This document shows, one piece after another, positions 16,193 through 23,600 of a stretch of 64,000 bases of DNA. Origin of the DNA: Oleidesulfovibrio sp047973035 (GTDB taxonomy: Bacteria; Desulfobacterota; Desulfovibrionia; Desulfovibrionales; Desulfovibrionaceae). A model generated the notes under the pieces. The model worked only from the letters and a program-made list of their open reading frames with translations. It was not told the DNA's origin and searched no databases. The translations under genes were made by a program, and so were the position numbers. The stretch lies in contig NZ_JBKEBF010000043.1 of the NCBI RefSeq assembly GCF_047973035.1, positions 143,237-207,236 of the forward strand, given 5' to 3'. How positions within the stretch are numbered: position 1 is the stretch's first letter; each line of letters begins with the position of its first letter.

Positions 16193-18907
16193 ATGTCACC
16201 AAAGGGCCCCGCACATCAAGACGATGACATCATCGAATTGACTGAGATCGTACAAAAAGGTTCCGTTCCCGGCACTTCCGGAGACGGAGACGCAGGCTTT
16301 GAAAAAGAGCTTGAAGACCTGCTTTCGAATGATGCCGGCTTCGACTCCATTGAAGGGCTGGATGACCTCGACATGGACGTTATGTCTAGTACTCAGGCAT
16401 CTTCATCCGAAGCGGATCAAACAGACTTTGAAGCAGATCTGGATGACCTGCTGGGTGATTTGGATGACAGCCCGCAGGAGACCTCTTCCAGTACTGCAAA
16501 CTCTGGCGGAACCCCCATTGTAGATCCTAATGAAGAGCTCGAAATGCCCGACATGTCTGACCTTGAAGACCTGCTTGGTGATGTCGGTGCTTCTTCTCCT
16601 GCGGATGACTCAGACAATGACCTTGACGATCTTGATGATTTATTAAGTGGCGCCATAGAAGAGGCTGCACCACAGGATTCAGCACCTGCCGCAAGCTCCG
16701 ACGATCTTGATCTAGCTATTTCCGATGAAGATCTGGACGCTCTGCTCGCGACCGCTGCTGACGATGCCCCCGCGGCACCGGAACCGAAAACTGCATCCGC
16801 ACCTCAAGCACCGGATGAGCCTGACTTCGGCGATATTGACGATCTGGATGCTCTTATCGAGCAAGCTGGCGCGGCAACAGAACCCGCCAAGGCTCCGGCT
16901 GCGGAAAAAGCGCCCGAGCCGCAACCCGCAACGCCCGTTTCCGCCGAGGATATTGACGCCCTGCTGGCGGCGGCTGCTGACGATGTTCCCGCGGCACCGG
17001 AACCGGAAGCTGCATCCGCACCACAAGCACCGGATGAGCCTGACTTCGGCGATATTGACGATCTGGATGCTCTTATCGAGCAAGCTGGCGCGGCTGTAGA
17101 CCCCGCCAAAGCACCGGCTGCGGAAAAAGCGCCCGAGCCACAGCCCGCAACGCCCGTTTCCGCCGATGATATTGACGCCCTGCTGGCGGCGGCTGCTGAC
17201 GATGCCCCCGCGGCACCGGAACCGGAAGCTGCATCCGCACCACAAGCACCGGATGAGCCTGACTTCGGCGATATTGACGATCTGGATGCTCTTATCGAGC
17301 AAGCTGACGCGGCTGTAGACCCCGCCAAGGCTCCGGCTGCGGAAAAAGCGCCCGAGCCGCAACCCGCAACGCCCGTTTCCGCCGATGATATTGACGCTCT
17401 GCTGGCGGCGGCTGCTGACGATGCCCCCGCGGCACCGGAACCGGAAGCTGCATCCGCACCTCAAGCACCGGATGAGCCTGACTTCGGCGATATTGACGAT
17501 CTGGATGCTCTTATCGAGCAAGCTGGCGCTGCTGTAGACCCCACCAAAGCACCGGCTGCGGAAAAAGCGCCCGAGCCACAACCCGCAACACCCGTCTCCG
17601 CCGATGATATTGACGCCCTGCTGGCGGCGGCTGCTGACGATGTTCCCGCGGCACCGGAGCCGGAAGCTGCCCTTGCATCACAAGAAGAAGATGCTCAGCA
17701 GCTTGATGAAATCGGAACGCTGCTCGACAATCTGGAACCTCCTGCTTCAGCTTCTCAGGAAGCGGACCAGGTTCAGATAAGCGTAGACAAGCAGGAAATG
17801 CCGCTGGAAAATCTGGATGCTGTGTTTGATGAAGTCATGGGAACATCTTCGTCTTTTAGCGAAGAAGAAATTTCGCCCGAACCGGAAGACATGCCTGCCA
17901 CACCGGTAACACCTGAAGTCCCTGAAGAGGCTTCCGTCATAGATGCCGATGAACAGACAGAACAACCGGCTACTGCTACTGAAATTGAAGAATTTCCCGA
18001 AATGGAGCTTCCCGCGGACGAGCCGCAACAGCCGGAGAGCATAGCGGAAGACAGTGCAGCCGAACTTCCTGATGAAGCACCGGCTCCAGACGCTGCAGAT
18101 CTGGATGCAATGCTTGGCGATATCTCCGAAGTTGTGGACGGACTGCCTGAAGACTTATCTGAAGGGTTGCCTGATGACTTATCCGGAGACTTACCGGATG
18201 ATTTGCCTGTAGATATTACGGGCGAGTTACCAGATGCAGAGCCCCTAGCAGCAGAAGCAGAACCAGTTGGAGACAGTGCCTACCTGGCTTCTGCCGAAAT
18301 TGCTGATGAACTTCCTGCCGAAGAAACCGCTATGCAGGAGCCCGCAGATGAAGAGGTGGCAGGCCCCGCAGACGTATCCGAGGGGCTTGGAGCCGTTGCA
18401 ACTGGAGCTGCAGCAGCCACTCTTGCGACAGCACAACCGGAACAAAAAATTCAGGAAGAGCAGGACACAGCGCCGAAGCCGCAAGCAACAGCCGCGGCGC
18501 TACCGCAGATCATGCTTCTTGAGGAGCGTATCGCCGCACTCGAGGCTTCCGCCGCCGAGCCTGCCGGAGACGATAGCATTCAGGACGTTGTAGAGCGTCT
18601 GCTCAGCGAAGACGGTCCCGTTTTCCGCGGCATGGTTGCTGCTGCAACTGAAAGCGCATTAGAAGCAGTAAAACCGCTTATTGACGAACGACTTGCAGAG
18701 ATTGACGCCCGCCTGAAACGGATGGACGGAGATGATGCCGCCTTTGCTGCCAGACTCGACGAACTTGAACTGGCAGAAAAGCCTGATACTCAGGCCATTA
18801 CGCAGCAAGTGCAGGAAAGAGTCTCTCAAAAGCTGGAAACAGCTGCCAGCGAAGCTGCTGCCAAGATACTGCGGGAAGAAATCGCTGCACTGGCACGCGA
18901 ACTGTAA
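16193..18907 (+). CDS. Large acidic repeat protein of unknown function
   Basis: This 904-residue protein is dominated by Asp, Glu, Ala and Pro and has no signal peptide or membrane helix. The N-terminal third carries short motifs of the form LDDLLG or LEDLLSND. The middle holds a tandem array of 73-residue units, each with a FGDIDDLDALIEQA core and a DIDALLAAAADD core joined by Pro/Ala linkers. After about residue 500 the repeats become irregular (many DLPDDL/ELP motifs). The last 130 residues look like a helical coiled coil beginning at LLEERIAALEA. I do not recognise the family. A cytoplasmic scaffold or FimV-like hub is possible but unproven. It is monocistronic. Confidence 0.85.
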   Translation: MSPKGPAHQDDDIIELTEIVQKGSVPGTSGDGDAGFEKELEDLLSNDAGFDSIEGLDDLDMDVMSSTQASSSEADQTDFEADLDDLLGDLDDSPQETSSSTANSGGTPIVDPNEELEMPDMSDLEDLLGDVGASSPADDSDNDLDDLDDLLSGAIEEAAPQDSAPAASSDDLDLAISDEDLDALLATAADDAPAAPEPKTASAPQAPDEPDFGDIDDLDALIEQAGAATEPAKAPAAEKAPEPQPATPVSAEDIDALLAAAADDVPAAPEPEAASAPQAPDEPDFGDIDDLDALIEQAGAAVDPAKAPAAEKAPEPQPATPVSADDIDALLAAAADDAPAAPEPEAASAPQAPDEPDFGDIDDLDALIEQADAAVDPAKAPAAEKAPEPQPATPVSADDIDALLAAAADDAPAAPEPEAASAPQAPDEPDFGDIDDLDALIEQAGAAVDPTKAPAAEKAPEPQPATPVSADDIDALLAAAADDVPAAPEPEAALASQEEDAQQLDEIGTLLDNLEPPASASQEADQVQISVDKQEMPLENLDAVFDEVMGTSSSFSEEEISPEPEDMPATPVTPEVPEEASVIDADEQTEQPATATEIEEFPEMELPADEPQQPESIAEDSAAELPDEAPAPDAADLDAMLGDISEVVDGLPEDLSEGLPDDLSGDLPDDLPVDITGELPDAEPLAAEAEPVGDSAYLASAEIADELPAEETAMQEPADEEVAGPADVSEGLGAVATGAAAATLATAQPEQKIQEEQDTAPKPQATAAALPQIMLLEERIAALEASAAEPAGDDSIQDVVERLLSEDGPVFRGMVAAATESALEAVKPLIDERLAEIDARLKRMDGDDAAFAARLDELELAEKPDTQAITQQVQERVSQKLETAASEAAAKILREEIAALAREL
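16731..17676 (+). repeat. 219-bp in-frame tandem repeats
   Basis: Equivalent points (GATGAGCCTGACTTC) occur at 16814, 17033, 17252 and 17471, each exactly 219 bases apart, giving 73 codons per unit. There are about 4.3 copies. Copies 2-4 are nearly identical at the DNA level and differ mostly by synonymous changes, which suggests recent duplication or ongoing gene conversion. Confidence 0.93.
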
Positions 18908-18933
18908 CCTTCATAACTACAAAACTATCTGCA

Positions 18934-18967
18934 ACGCGGAGCGGTCACGCTGCTCCGCGTTTTTCTT
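18934..18967 (+). terminator. Terminator of the acidic repeat gene
   Basis: ACGCGGAGC pairs with GCTCCGCGT and is followed by TTTTCTTTT. Confidence 0.85.
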
Positions 18968-19064
18968 TTGCCGAAGTGACACGGTTTCTCCTCGACGTTC
19001 CACGCGCATAATGCTATAGAACCCGCGAAAAAAGGGAGTGGCTTCACGGTTTCTTTCTATTTTC

Positions 19065-19118
19065 CCCGCCCGGTTTTTGCCTCGTAGGTCAAGACCATCC
19101 CCCACGGGCGGGTTTTTT
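19065..19118 (+). terminator. Possible second terminator / leader hairpin
   Basis: CCCGCCCG and CGGGCGGG pair across a 32-base loop and are followed by six T, about 40 bases before the next small gene. The large loop makes it less certain; it may be an attenuator-like leader. Confidence 0.45.
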
Positions 19119-19158
19119 GATTTTTTCTCTGCTGTTGCATGATGTTATGGAGGTTGCG

Positions 19159-19335
19159 ATGGACAAAATGCAAAAAGAAGCTCTGCAAGTGACCAAAGAA
19201 ATAGTGGTCAAATTCATTGAATCCGGCAGGGTTTCGCCCAACAACTTCGCCGAACTTTTCCCCTCCGTATACAACGTTGTATACGAAACCATCTGCGCAG
19301 CGGACGTGCAGGACGAACGGGAAGTAGCGGAATAG
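19159..19335 (+). CDS. 58-residue conserved-looking protein with a MucR/Ros N-domain-like pattern
   Basis: This small protein starts at an ATG after GGAGG and ends 7 bases before menG, so the two are likely co-transcribed. Residues 7-45 (LQVTKEIVVKFIESGRVSPN and following) resemble by eye the N-terminal oligomerisation region of MucR/Ros regulators, where LT-x-x-IV-x-x-(Y/F)-(V/I) and a later V-x-x-V/Y pattern occur. The zinc-finger DNA-binding part of MucR is absent. It could be an oligomerising adaptor or a truncated regulator. The resemblance is my judgement and needs a profile search. Confidence 0.6.
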   Translation: MDKMQKEALQVTKEIVVKFIESGRVSPNNFAELFPSVYNVVYETICAADVQDEREVAE

Positions 19336-19342
19336 CCAACTC

Positions 19343-20068
19343 ATGAAGCACTCAGAAAGCCAGGAACACGCCTGCAACGTATCAGGCATGTTCGGTCGCA
19401 TTGCCGGTTGTTACGATTTTCTTAACCACTTTCTCAGCGGCGGTATGGACTACTGGTGGCGCCACCAATTGGTTCGTCAGATTACACCGGGTGCCACCGG
19501 CAAGGTTCTTGACCTTGCGGCAGGCACATACGATGTTTCTCTTGAAATCAGGCGCCAGCATCCCCTGATGCAGGTTGCTGCACTTGATTACTGCCTGCCG
19601 ATGCTGACAACCGGCAAAAAAAAGCTGAAAAACCCAAGAGGCGCAAAAGTCTACCCCGCACAGGCAGACGGCAGAGCACTGCCGCTGGCGGACAACAGCG
19701 TGGACTGCGCTACCATTGCCTTTGGCATACGCAACATCATTCCCCGTGAAGAAGCCTTCCGTGAAATTCTGCGGGTGCTTCAGCCAGGCGGCAGACTATG
19801 CGTACTGGAGTTTGGTTCCGGCAAAAACAAGGTTTGGAAAGGACTGTACAATTTTTATCTGCAACATGCCCTGCCCGTCATCGGCAAAATTTTTTCCGGT
19901 GATGATGCAGCCTACAAATATCTCGCAGACACCATCATTGCCTTTCCTGACGCAACTGAACTGGCCATGGAAATGCGTCAGGCCGGATTTGAAAGGGTCT
20001 TTCACCGCCCGCTCACATCAGGCATAGTTCAACTTCATGTTGCACAAAAGGCAGTTACTGAGGAATAA
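19343..20068 (+). CDS. menG: Demethylmenaquinone methyltransferase
   Basis: This 241-residue SAM-dependent methylase (UbiE/MenG family) performs the last step of menaquinone synthesis. Motifs include MFGRIAGCYDFLNHFLSGGMDYWWR, shortened here to its recognisable start FGRIAGCYDFLNH, then VLDLAAGTYDVSLE for SAM binding and FGIRNIIPREEAFRE. Since mqnB lies 1.8 kb downstream, the substrate is expected to come from the futalosine pathway. It overlaps the converging DUF2065 gene by 14 bases. Confidence 0.93.
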   Translation: MKHSESQEHACNVSGMFGRIAGCYDFLNHFLSGGMDYWWRHQLVRQITPGATGKVLDLAAGTYDVSLEIRRQHPLMQVAALDYCLPMLTTGKKKLKNPRGAKVYPAQADGRALPLADNSVDCATIAFGIRNIIPREEAFREILRVLQPGGRLCVLEFGSGKNKVWKGLYNFYLQHALPVIGKIFSGDDAAYKYLADTIIAFPDATELAMEMRQAGFERVFHRPLTSGIVQLHVAQKAVTEE

Positions 20069-20285
20069 AGTAATATCGCGCCAAGGCAACAGCCCCTACT
20101 CCCAGCAGCATCATGACCAGACCGGTCAACCGCAGATGAGAAGCTTTTGTCTCGGCCAGTGCGCGCAATACGGGTTTCAGGCGTTCAGCGCCCAGAAAAA
20201 AGGTAAAACCTTCGGCAAACAGCCAAAGCCCCACTGCCGCAAAGACGAGTTGTTTTGTAAATTCCATAAGGGCGTTATTTTTCAT
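20055..20285 (-). CDS. DUF2065-like small membrane protein
   Basis: This is a 76-residue protein with two predicted transmembrane helices (residues 10-25 and 52-70) joined by a basic loop with FFLGAERLKPVLRAL, the pattern of the DUF2065 family. The function of the family is unknown. The start at 20285 is preferred over a longer frame because similarity begins close to it; an internal ATG at 20267 would fit the family N-terminus equally well. Its 3' end overlaps menG by 14 bases on the opposite strand. Confidence 0.75.
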   Translation of the reverse strand: MKNNALMEFTKQLVFAAVGLWLFAEGFTFFLGAERLKPVLRALAETKASHLRLTGLVMMLLGVGAVALARYYFIPQ

Positions 20286-20445
20286 ACCAGGCCTGCCCTG
20301 TCCAGTGCGGAAAACAACGTAATGCAGATTTGCGGCGTTCTGTTTTCTGTAAATTGAACCGACATAATGGTCTGCCCGTATCGAAACGGAAAAGACGGGC
20401 AGATACAGTGCGGAGACTGGCAGGCTGAATTTTCGGAGTAATTCA

Positions 20446-21759
20446 ATGGTACAATTTGATGATCTCAAAAACGGCAGAGCTTCTGTGGCCATTATAGGCC
20501 TCGGCTATGTGGGCCTTCCCCTTGCCGTTGCTCTCAGCGACCATTTTTCTGTCATCGGCTTTGATATCTCGCAGCGCCGTGTAGATGCGCTGAAAAAAGG
20601 CGAAGACGCAACCGGCGAAGTGGAAAACAGCAAGCTTGCAGCCTGCAAAGCTGAATTTACTGCAGACCCCGCACGCATTGCAGATGCTGCGGTCATCATT
20701 GTTGCTGTTCCCACTCCCATCGACAGCAACCGCCGCCCCGACCTTTTCCCTGTGGAAAGCGCATCGCGCACAGTCGGACGGGTAATGAAAAAAGGTGCTG
20801 TTGTCGTATACGAATCCACCGTGTACCCCGGCCTGACAGAAGAAATCTGCGTACCCATTCTTGAAAAAGAATCCGGCCTTTCCTACGGCACTGATTTTAC
20901 AGTCGGTTATTCGCCGGAGCGCATCAACCCCGGTGACAAGGTGCACACCCTTGAAACCATCGTAAAGGTTGTTGCAGGCAGCGATACCGAAACCGGTGAC
21001 CTGCTGCAAAAGCTGTACGGCACCGTCGTTACTGCCGGCACATTCCGCGCTTCCACCATCCGCGTGGCAGAAGCTGCAAAAGTTATCGAAAATACCCAAC
21101 GCGACCTGAACATTGCCCTGATGAACGAGCTGGCATTGCTGTTCGACCGCATGGACATTGACACTCTGGAAGTTCTGGAAGCCGCAGGTACCAAGTGGAA
21201 CTTCCTGCCCTTCCGTCCCGGTCTTGTGGGCGGTCACTGCATCGGCGTTGACCCCTACTACCTGACCTTCAAGGCAGAAGCATTGGGCCATCACCCGCAG
21301 GTAATTCTGGCCGGACGCCGCATCAACGACGGCATGGGCAAGTTTGTTGCCGAAACCTGCGTAAAAAAGATGATCCGCAAAGGTGATGTCGTAGCCGGTT
21401 CCCGTGTAGGTATTCTGGGCCTGACCTTTAAAGAAAACGTACCCGACCTGCGCAACACCAGAGTCGTGGATGTTATTGCGGAACTGCGTGACTACGGCGT
21501 GGAAGTGATTATCCACGATCCGCAGGCCGACCCCGCAGAGGCCCATGAAGAATACGGCCTTACCCTGGCATCGCAGGATGAATTGAAGAACCTTGATGCA
21601 GTTATTCTGGCAGTGCCGCATAAAGAGTATGAAGCCATGACCCCTGAAGCCATGTCCGGTCTGTTCCGCAATACAGACAAAGCACTGCTGCTGGACCTTA
21701 AGGGCCTCCTGTCGCCGGAGGCGTTTACAGCCGCCGGATTCGACTACTGGCGTCTGTAG
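20446..21759 (+). CDS. Nucleotide-sugar 6-dehydrogenase (TviB/WbpO-type)
   Basis: This 437-residue enzyme of the UDP-glucose/GDP-mannose dehydrogenase family oxidises a UDP-sugar C6 alcohol to the uronate using NAD. It has VAIIGLGYVGLPLAVAL at the N-terminus, the catalytic region FRPGLVGGHCIGVDPYYLT with the active Cys, and GLTFKENVPDLRNTRV. The phrase around the catalytic Cys resembles TviB/WbpO (UDP-HexNAc 6-dehydrogenases) more than Ugd. The product would feed surface polysaccharide. No glycosyltransferases are adjacent, so its polysaccharide locus is elsewhere. Confidence 0.9.
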   Translation: MVQFDDLKNGRASVAIIGLGYVGLPLAVALSDHFSVIGFDISQRRVDALKKGEDATGEVENSKLAACKAEFTADPARIADAAVIIVAVPTPIDSNRRPDLFPVESASRTVGRVMKKGAVVVYESTVYPGLTEEICVPILEKESGLSYGTDFTVGYSPERINPGDKVHTLETIVKVVAGSDTETGDLLQKLYGTVVTAGTFRASTIRVAEAAKVIENTQRDLNIALMNELALLFDRMDIDTLEVLEAAGTKWNFLPFRPGLVGGHCIGVDPYYLTFKAEALGHHPQVILAGRRINDGMGKFVAETCVKKMIRKGDVVAGSRVGILGLTFKENVPDLRNTRVVDVIAELRDYGVEVIIHDPQADPAEAHEEYGLTLASQDELKNLDAVILAVPHKEYEAMTPEAMSGLFRNTDKALLLDLKGLLSPEAFTAAGFDYWRL

Positions 21760-21859
21760 CCGCCGATTTACAATACGCTTTTGTTTCCGCCGCCCCTTCA
21801 CAACATGGAGGGGCGATATACTATACTCAACCAGACAACCACACAGCCCTTCCAGTTTC

Positions 21860-22573
21860 ATGACGATAATAATCACCACAGCTACCACAAAAGAAATGGA
21901 AGCCGTTCTGAAAGGTTTTAACGGCCGCGGCAGAGTAGGATGTGTAATGCCCAGACAGGGCGAAGCACTGAAATCACCAGTGAACGAACATCAGTGTATA
22001 CTGGCTGTTACCGGTGTAGGCCCGGTGAATTCCGCCTTTACACTGGGCAGACTTCTGGGGGAAAACAGCCGCATCGACGGAGTGATTTCACTCGGCATTG
22101 CCGGTTCGTTTGATACCGCAAAAGCCCCTCTTGGCAGTTCTGTCATCGCTACTACAGAAATATGGGCAGATTATGGTCTGGTTACAGCAGAAGGAATCGA
22201 CCCGAAAGGTATCGGCTTCGGACAGACAGACGACCCGCTTAATCCGGTATGGAACACCATCGCACTGCAGCCTGATGACGTTATAAAACAGCTGGAACTT
22301 ACGCGCCCTGCAAACTGTATTAACGGCCCCAGCCTGACAGTTGCCGCAGCCAGCGGAACGGCAGAGCGTGCGCAGTTGATGCGCAAAACGCATGAGCCCC
22401 TGACGGAAAACATGGAAGGCTTCGGACTGGCGTTAGGGTGTCACAGGCACAACATACCTTTCCTGGAAGTGCGTACCATATCAAATGTGGTCGGTTCACG
22501 TGCGGCAAAAGACTGGTGCATCGACGAGGCTTTTTCAGCCCTTGGACAAACTGCCCGCGCACTATTCGCATAA
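21860..22573 (+). CDS. mqnB: Futalosine hydrolase
   Basis: This 237-residue protein of the MTA/SAH nucleosidase fold releases hypoxanthine from futalosine in the alternative menaquinone route. GVISLGIAGSF, the ENMEGFGLALGCHRHNIPF block and VRTISNVVGSR match MqnB. It is followed after 49 bases by a polyprenyl diphosphate synthase gene, and menG lies upstream, so head-group and side-chain genes of menaquinone are grouped. A GC-rich hairpin (CGCCCCT/AGGGGCG, 21791-21816) precedes it without a T run. Confidence 0.92.
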   Translation: MTIIITTATTKEMEAVLKGFNGRGRVGCVMPRQGEALKSPVNEHQCILAVTGVGPVNSAFTLGRLLGENSRIDGVISLGIAGSFDTAKAPLGSSVIATTEIWADYGLVTAEGIDPKGIGFGQTDDPLNPVWNTIALQPDDVIKQLELTRPANCINGPSLTVAAASGTAERAQLMRKTHEPLTENMEGFGLALGCHRHNIPFLEVRTISNVVGSRAAKDWCIDEAFSALGQTARALFA

Positions 22574-22622
22574 TCAAAAGATACACTTGCCTATCGGCTT
22601 GAAAAACGGAACAATACGGCTC

Positions 22623-23591
22623 ATGCAAGACTTACTGGAATATCTGGGGGCCATCCAGCCCGAGGTCAACAAGACACTCATTAATGAAGTCAGTACACTG
22701 AACACTCTTGTTCAGCCCGTGGCAACGCATATTCTGGCGGCAGGCGGTAAACGTCTGCGTCCGCTTCTGGCTATTCTTTTCGCCAAGGCGTTAGGCTACG
22801 ACAACAAAGACATCTACCCGCTGGCATGTTCTGTTGAACTACTGCACTCTGCCACGCTGCTGCACGATGACATCATTGACGATGCCGACCTGCGCCGCGG
22901 GATGCCCGCCGCACATACGCTGTTCGGCTCTACCAAGACCATTCTTGCAGGCGATGCTCTACTTGCCCTCGCCAACCTTATTGTTTCGCGTTATGGTAAT
23001 CCTAAACTGACGGAATGTATTTCGCGTGCTATTATTGAAACTGCAACAGGCGAAATGGCTGAAATAGAATACTTGCGCAGCACAAATCACCCGCAGGAAA
23101 CATACATCGACATCATCAGAGGCAAAACGGCCTGGATGATTCAGGCATCCTGTCAGTTAGGCGCCATTGTTGCCGGAGCGGATGCCCGTCAGGAACAAGC
23201 CGCCTGCGAATTCGGGATGAACCTTGGCATTGCGTTCCAGATTGTAGACGATGCACTCGACTTTTCACCTTCTGCCGGAGCCATTGGCAAGCCTGTTGCC
23301 GGTGACCTGCGTGAAGGCAAACTGACACCGCCGCTGCATATGTACCTTGCCACGTTGCAAGGTGAAAAGCGGGACAAATTTTTACAAAAATTTGCCGACG
23401 GCTCGTTCACAGACGCAGAAGTGGACGCCGTGGCAGGGGAAGTGCGGGCCCTGGGGCTGGATCAAGCCACCAGAGATCTGGCGGATCAATACCTTGAAAA
23501 AGCAATTGATGCTTTGCAGGTTTTTGATAACTGCCGCGAAAAAACAGCTCTCAACCAGACGGTGGACTATGTGAAGAACAGAAGCAAATAA
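22623..23591 (+). CDS. ispB: All-trans polyprenyl diphosphate synthase
   Basis: This 322-residue enzyme builds the long isoprenoid side chain for menaquinone. The first Asp-rich motif is in LLHDDIIDDADLRRG near residue 80, and the second is FQIVDDALDF near 205; GGKRLRPLLA is also present. The absence of bulky residues just before the first motif fits a long-chain product, but length cannot be read precisely. The start at 22623 is inferred from family similarity; no strong ribosome site is visible. It lies between mqnB and an HDOD-GGDEF gene. Confidence 0.92.
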   Translation: MQDLLEYLGAIQPEVNKTLINEVSTLNTLVQPVATHILAAGGKRLRPLLAILFAKALGYDNKDIYPLACSVELLHSATLLHDDIIDDADLRRGMPAAHTLFGSTKTILAGDALLALANLIVSRYGNPKLTECISRAIIETATGEMAEIEYLRSTNHPQETYIDIIRGKTAWMIQASCQLGAIVAGADARQEQAACEFGMNLGIAFQIVDDALDFSPSAGAIGKPVAGDLREGKLTPPLHMYLATLQGEKRDKFLQKFADGSFTDAEVDAVAGEVRALGLDQATRDLADQYLEKAIDALQVFDNCREKTALNQTVDYVKNRSK

Positions 23592-23600
23592 GGCAGACAT

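Noticed and set aside
16712..17581. A 289-codon minus-strand repeat ORF within the acidic repeat gene
   Set aside because: It merely mirrors the 219-bp repeats; the plus-strand frame has a ribosome region, terminator and plausible domains.
16731..17676. CRISPR array
   Set aside because: Repeats are 219 bases, in frame and contiguous without spacers. No CRISPR array was seen anywhere in the window.
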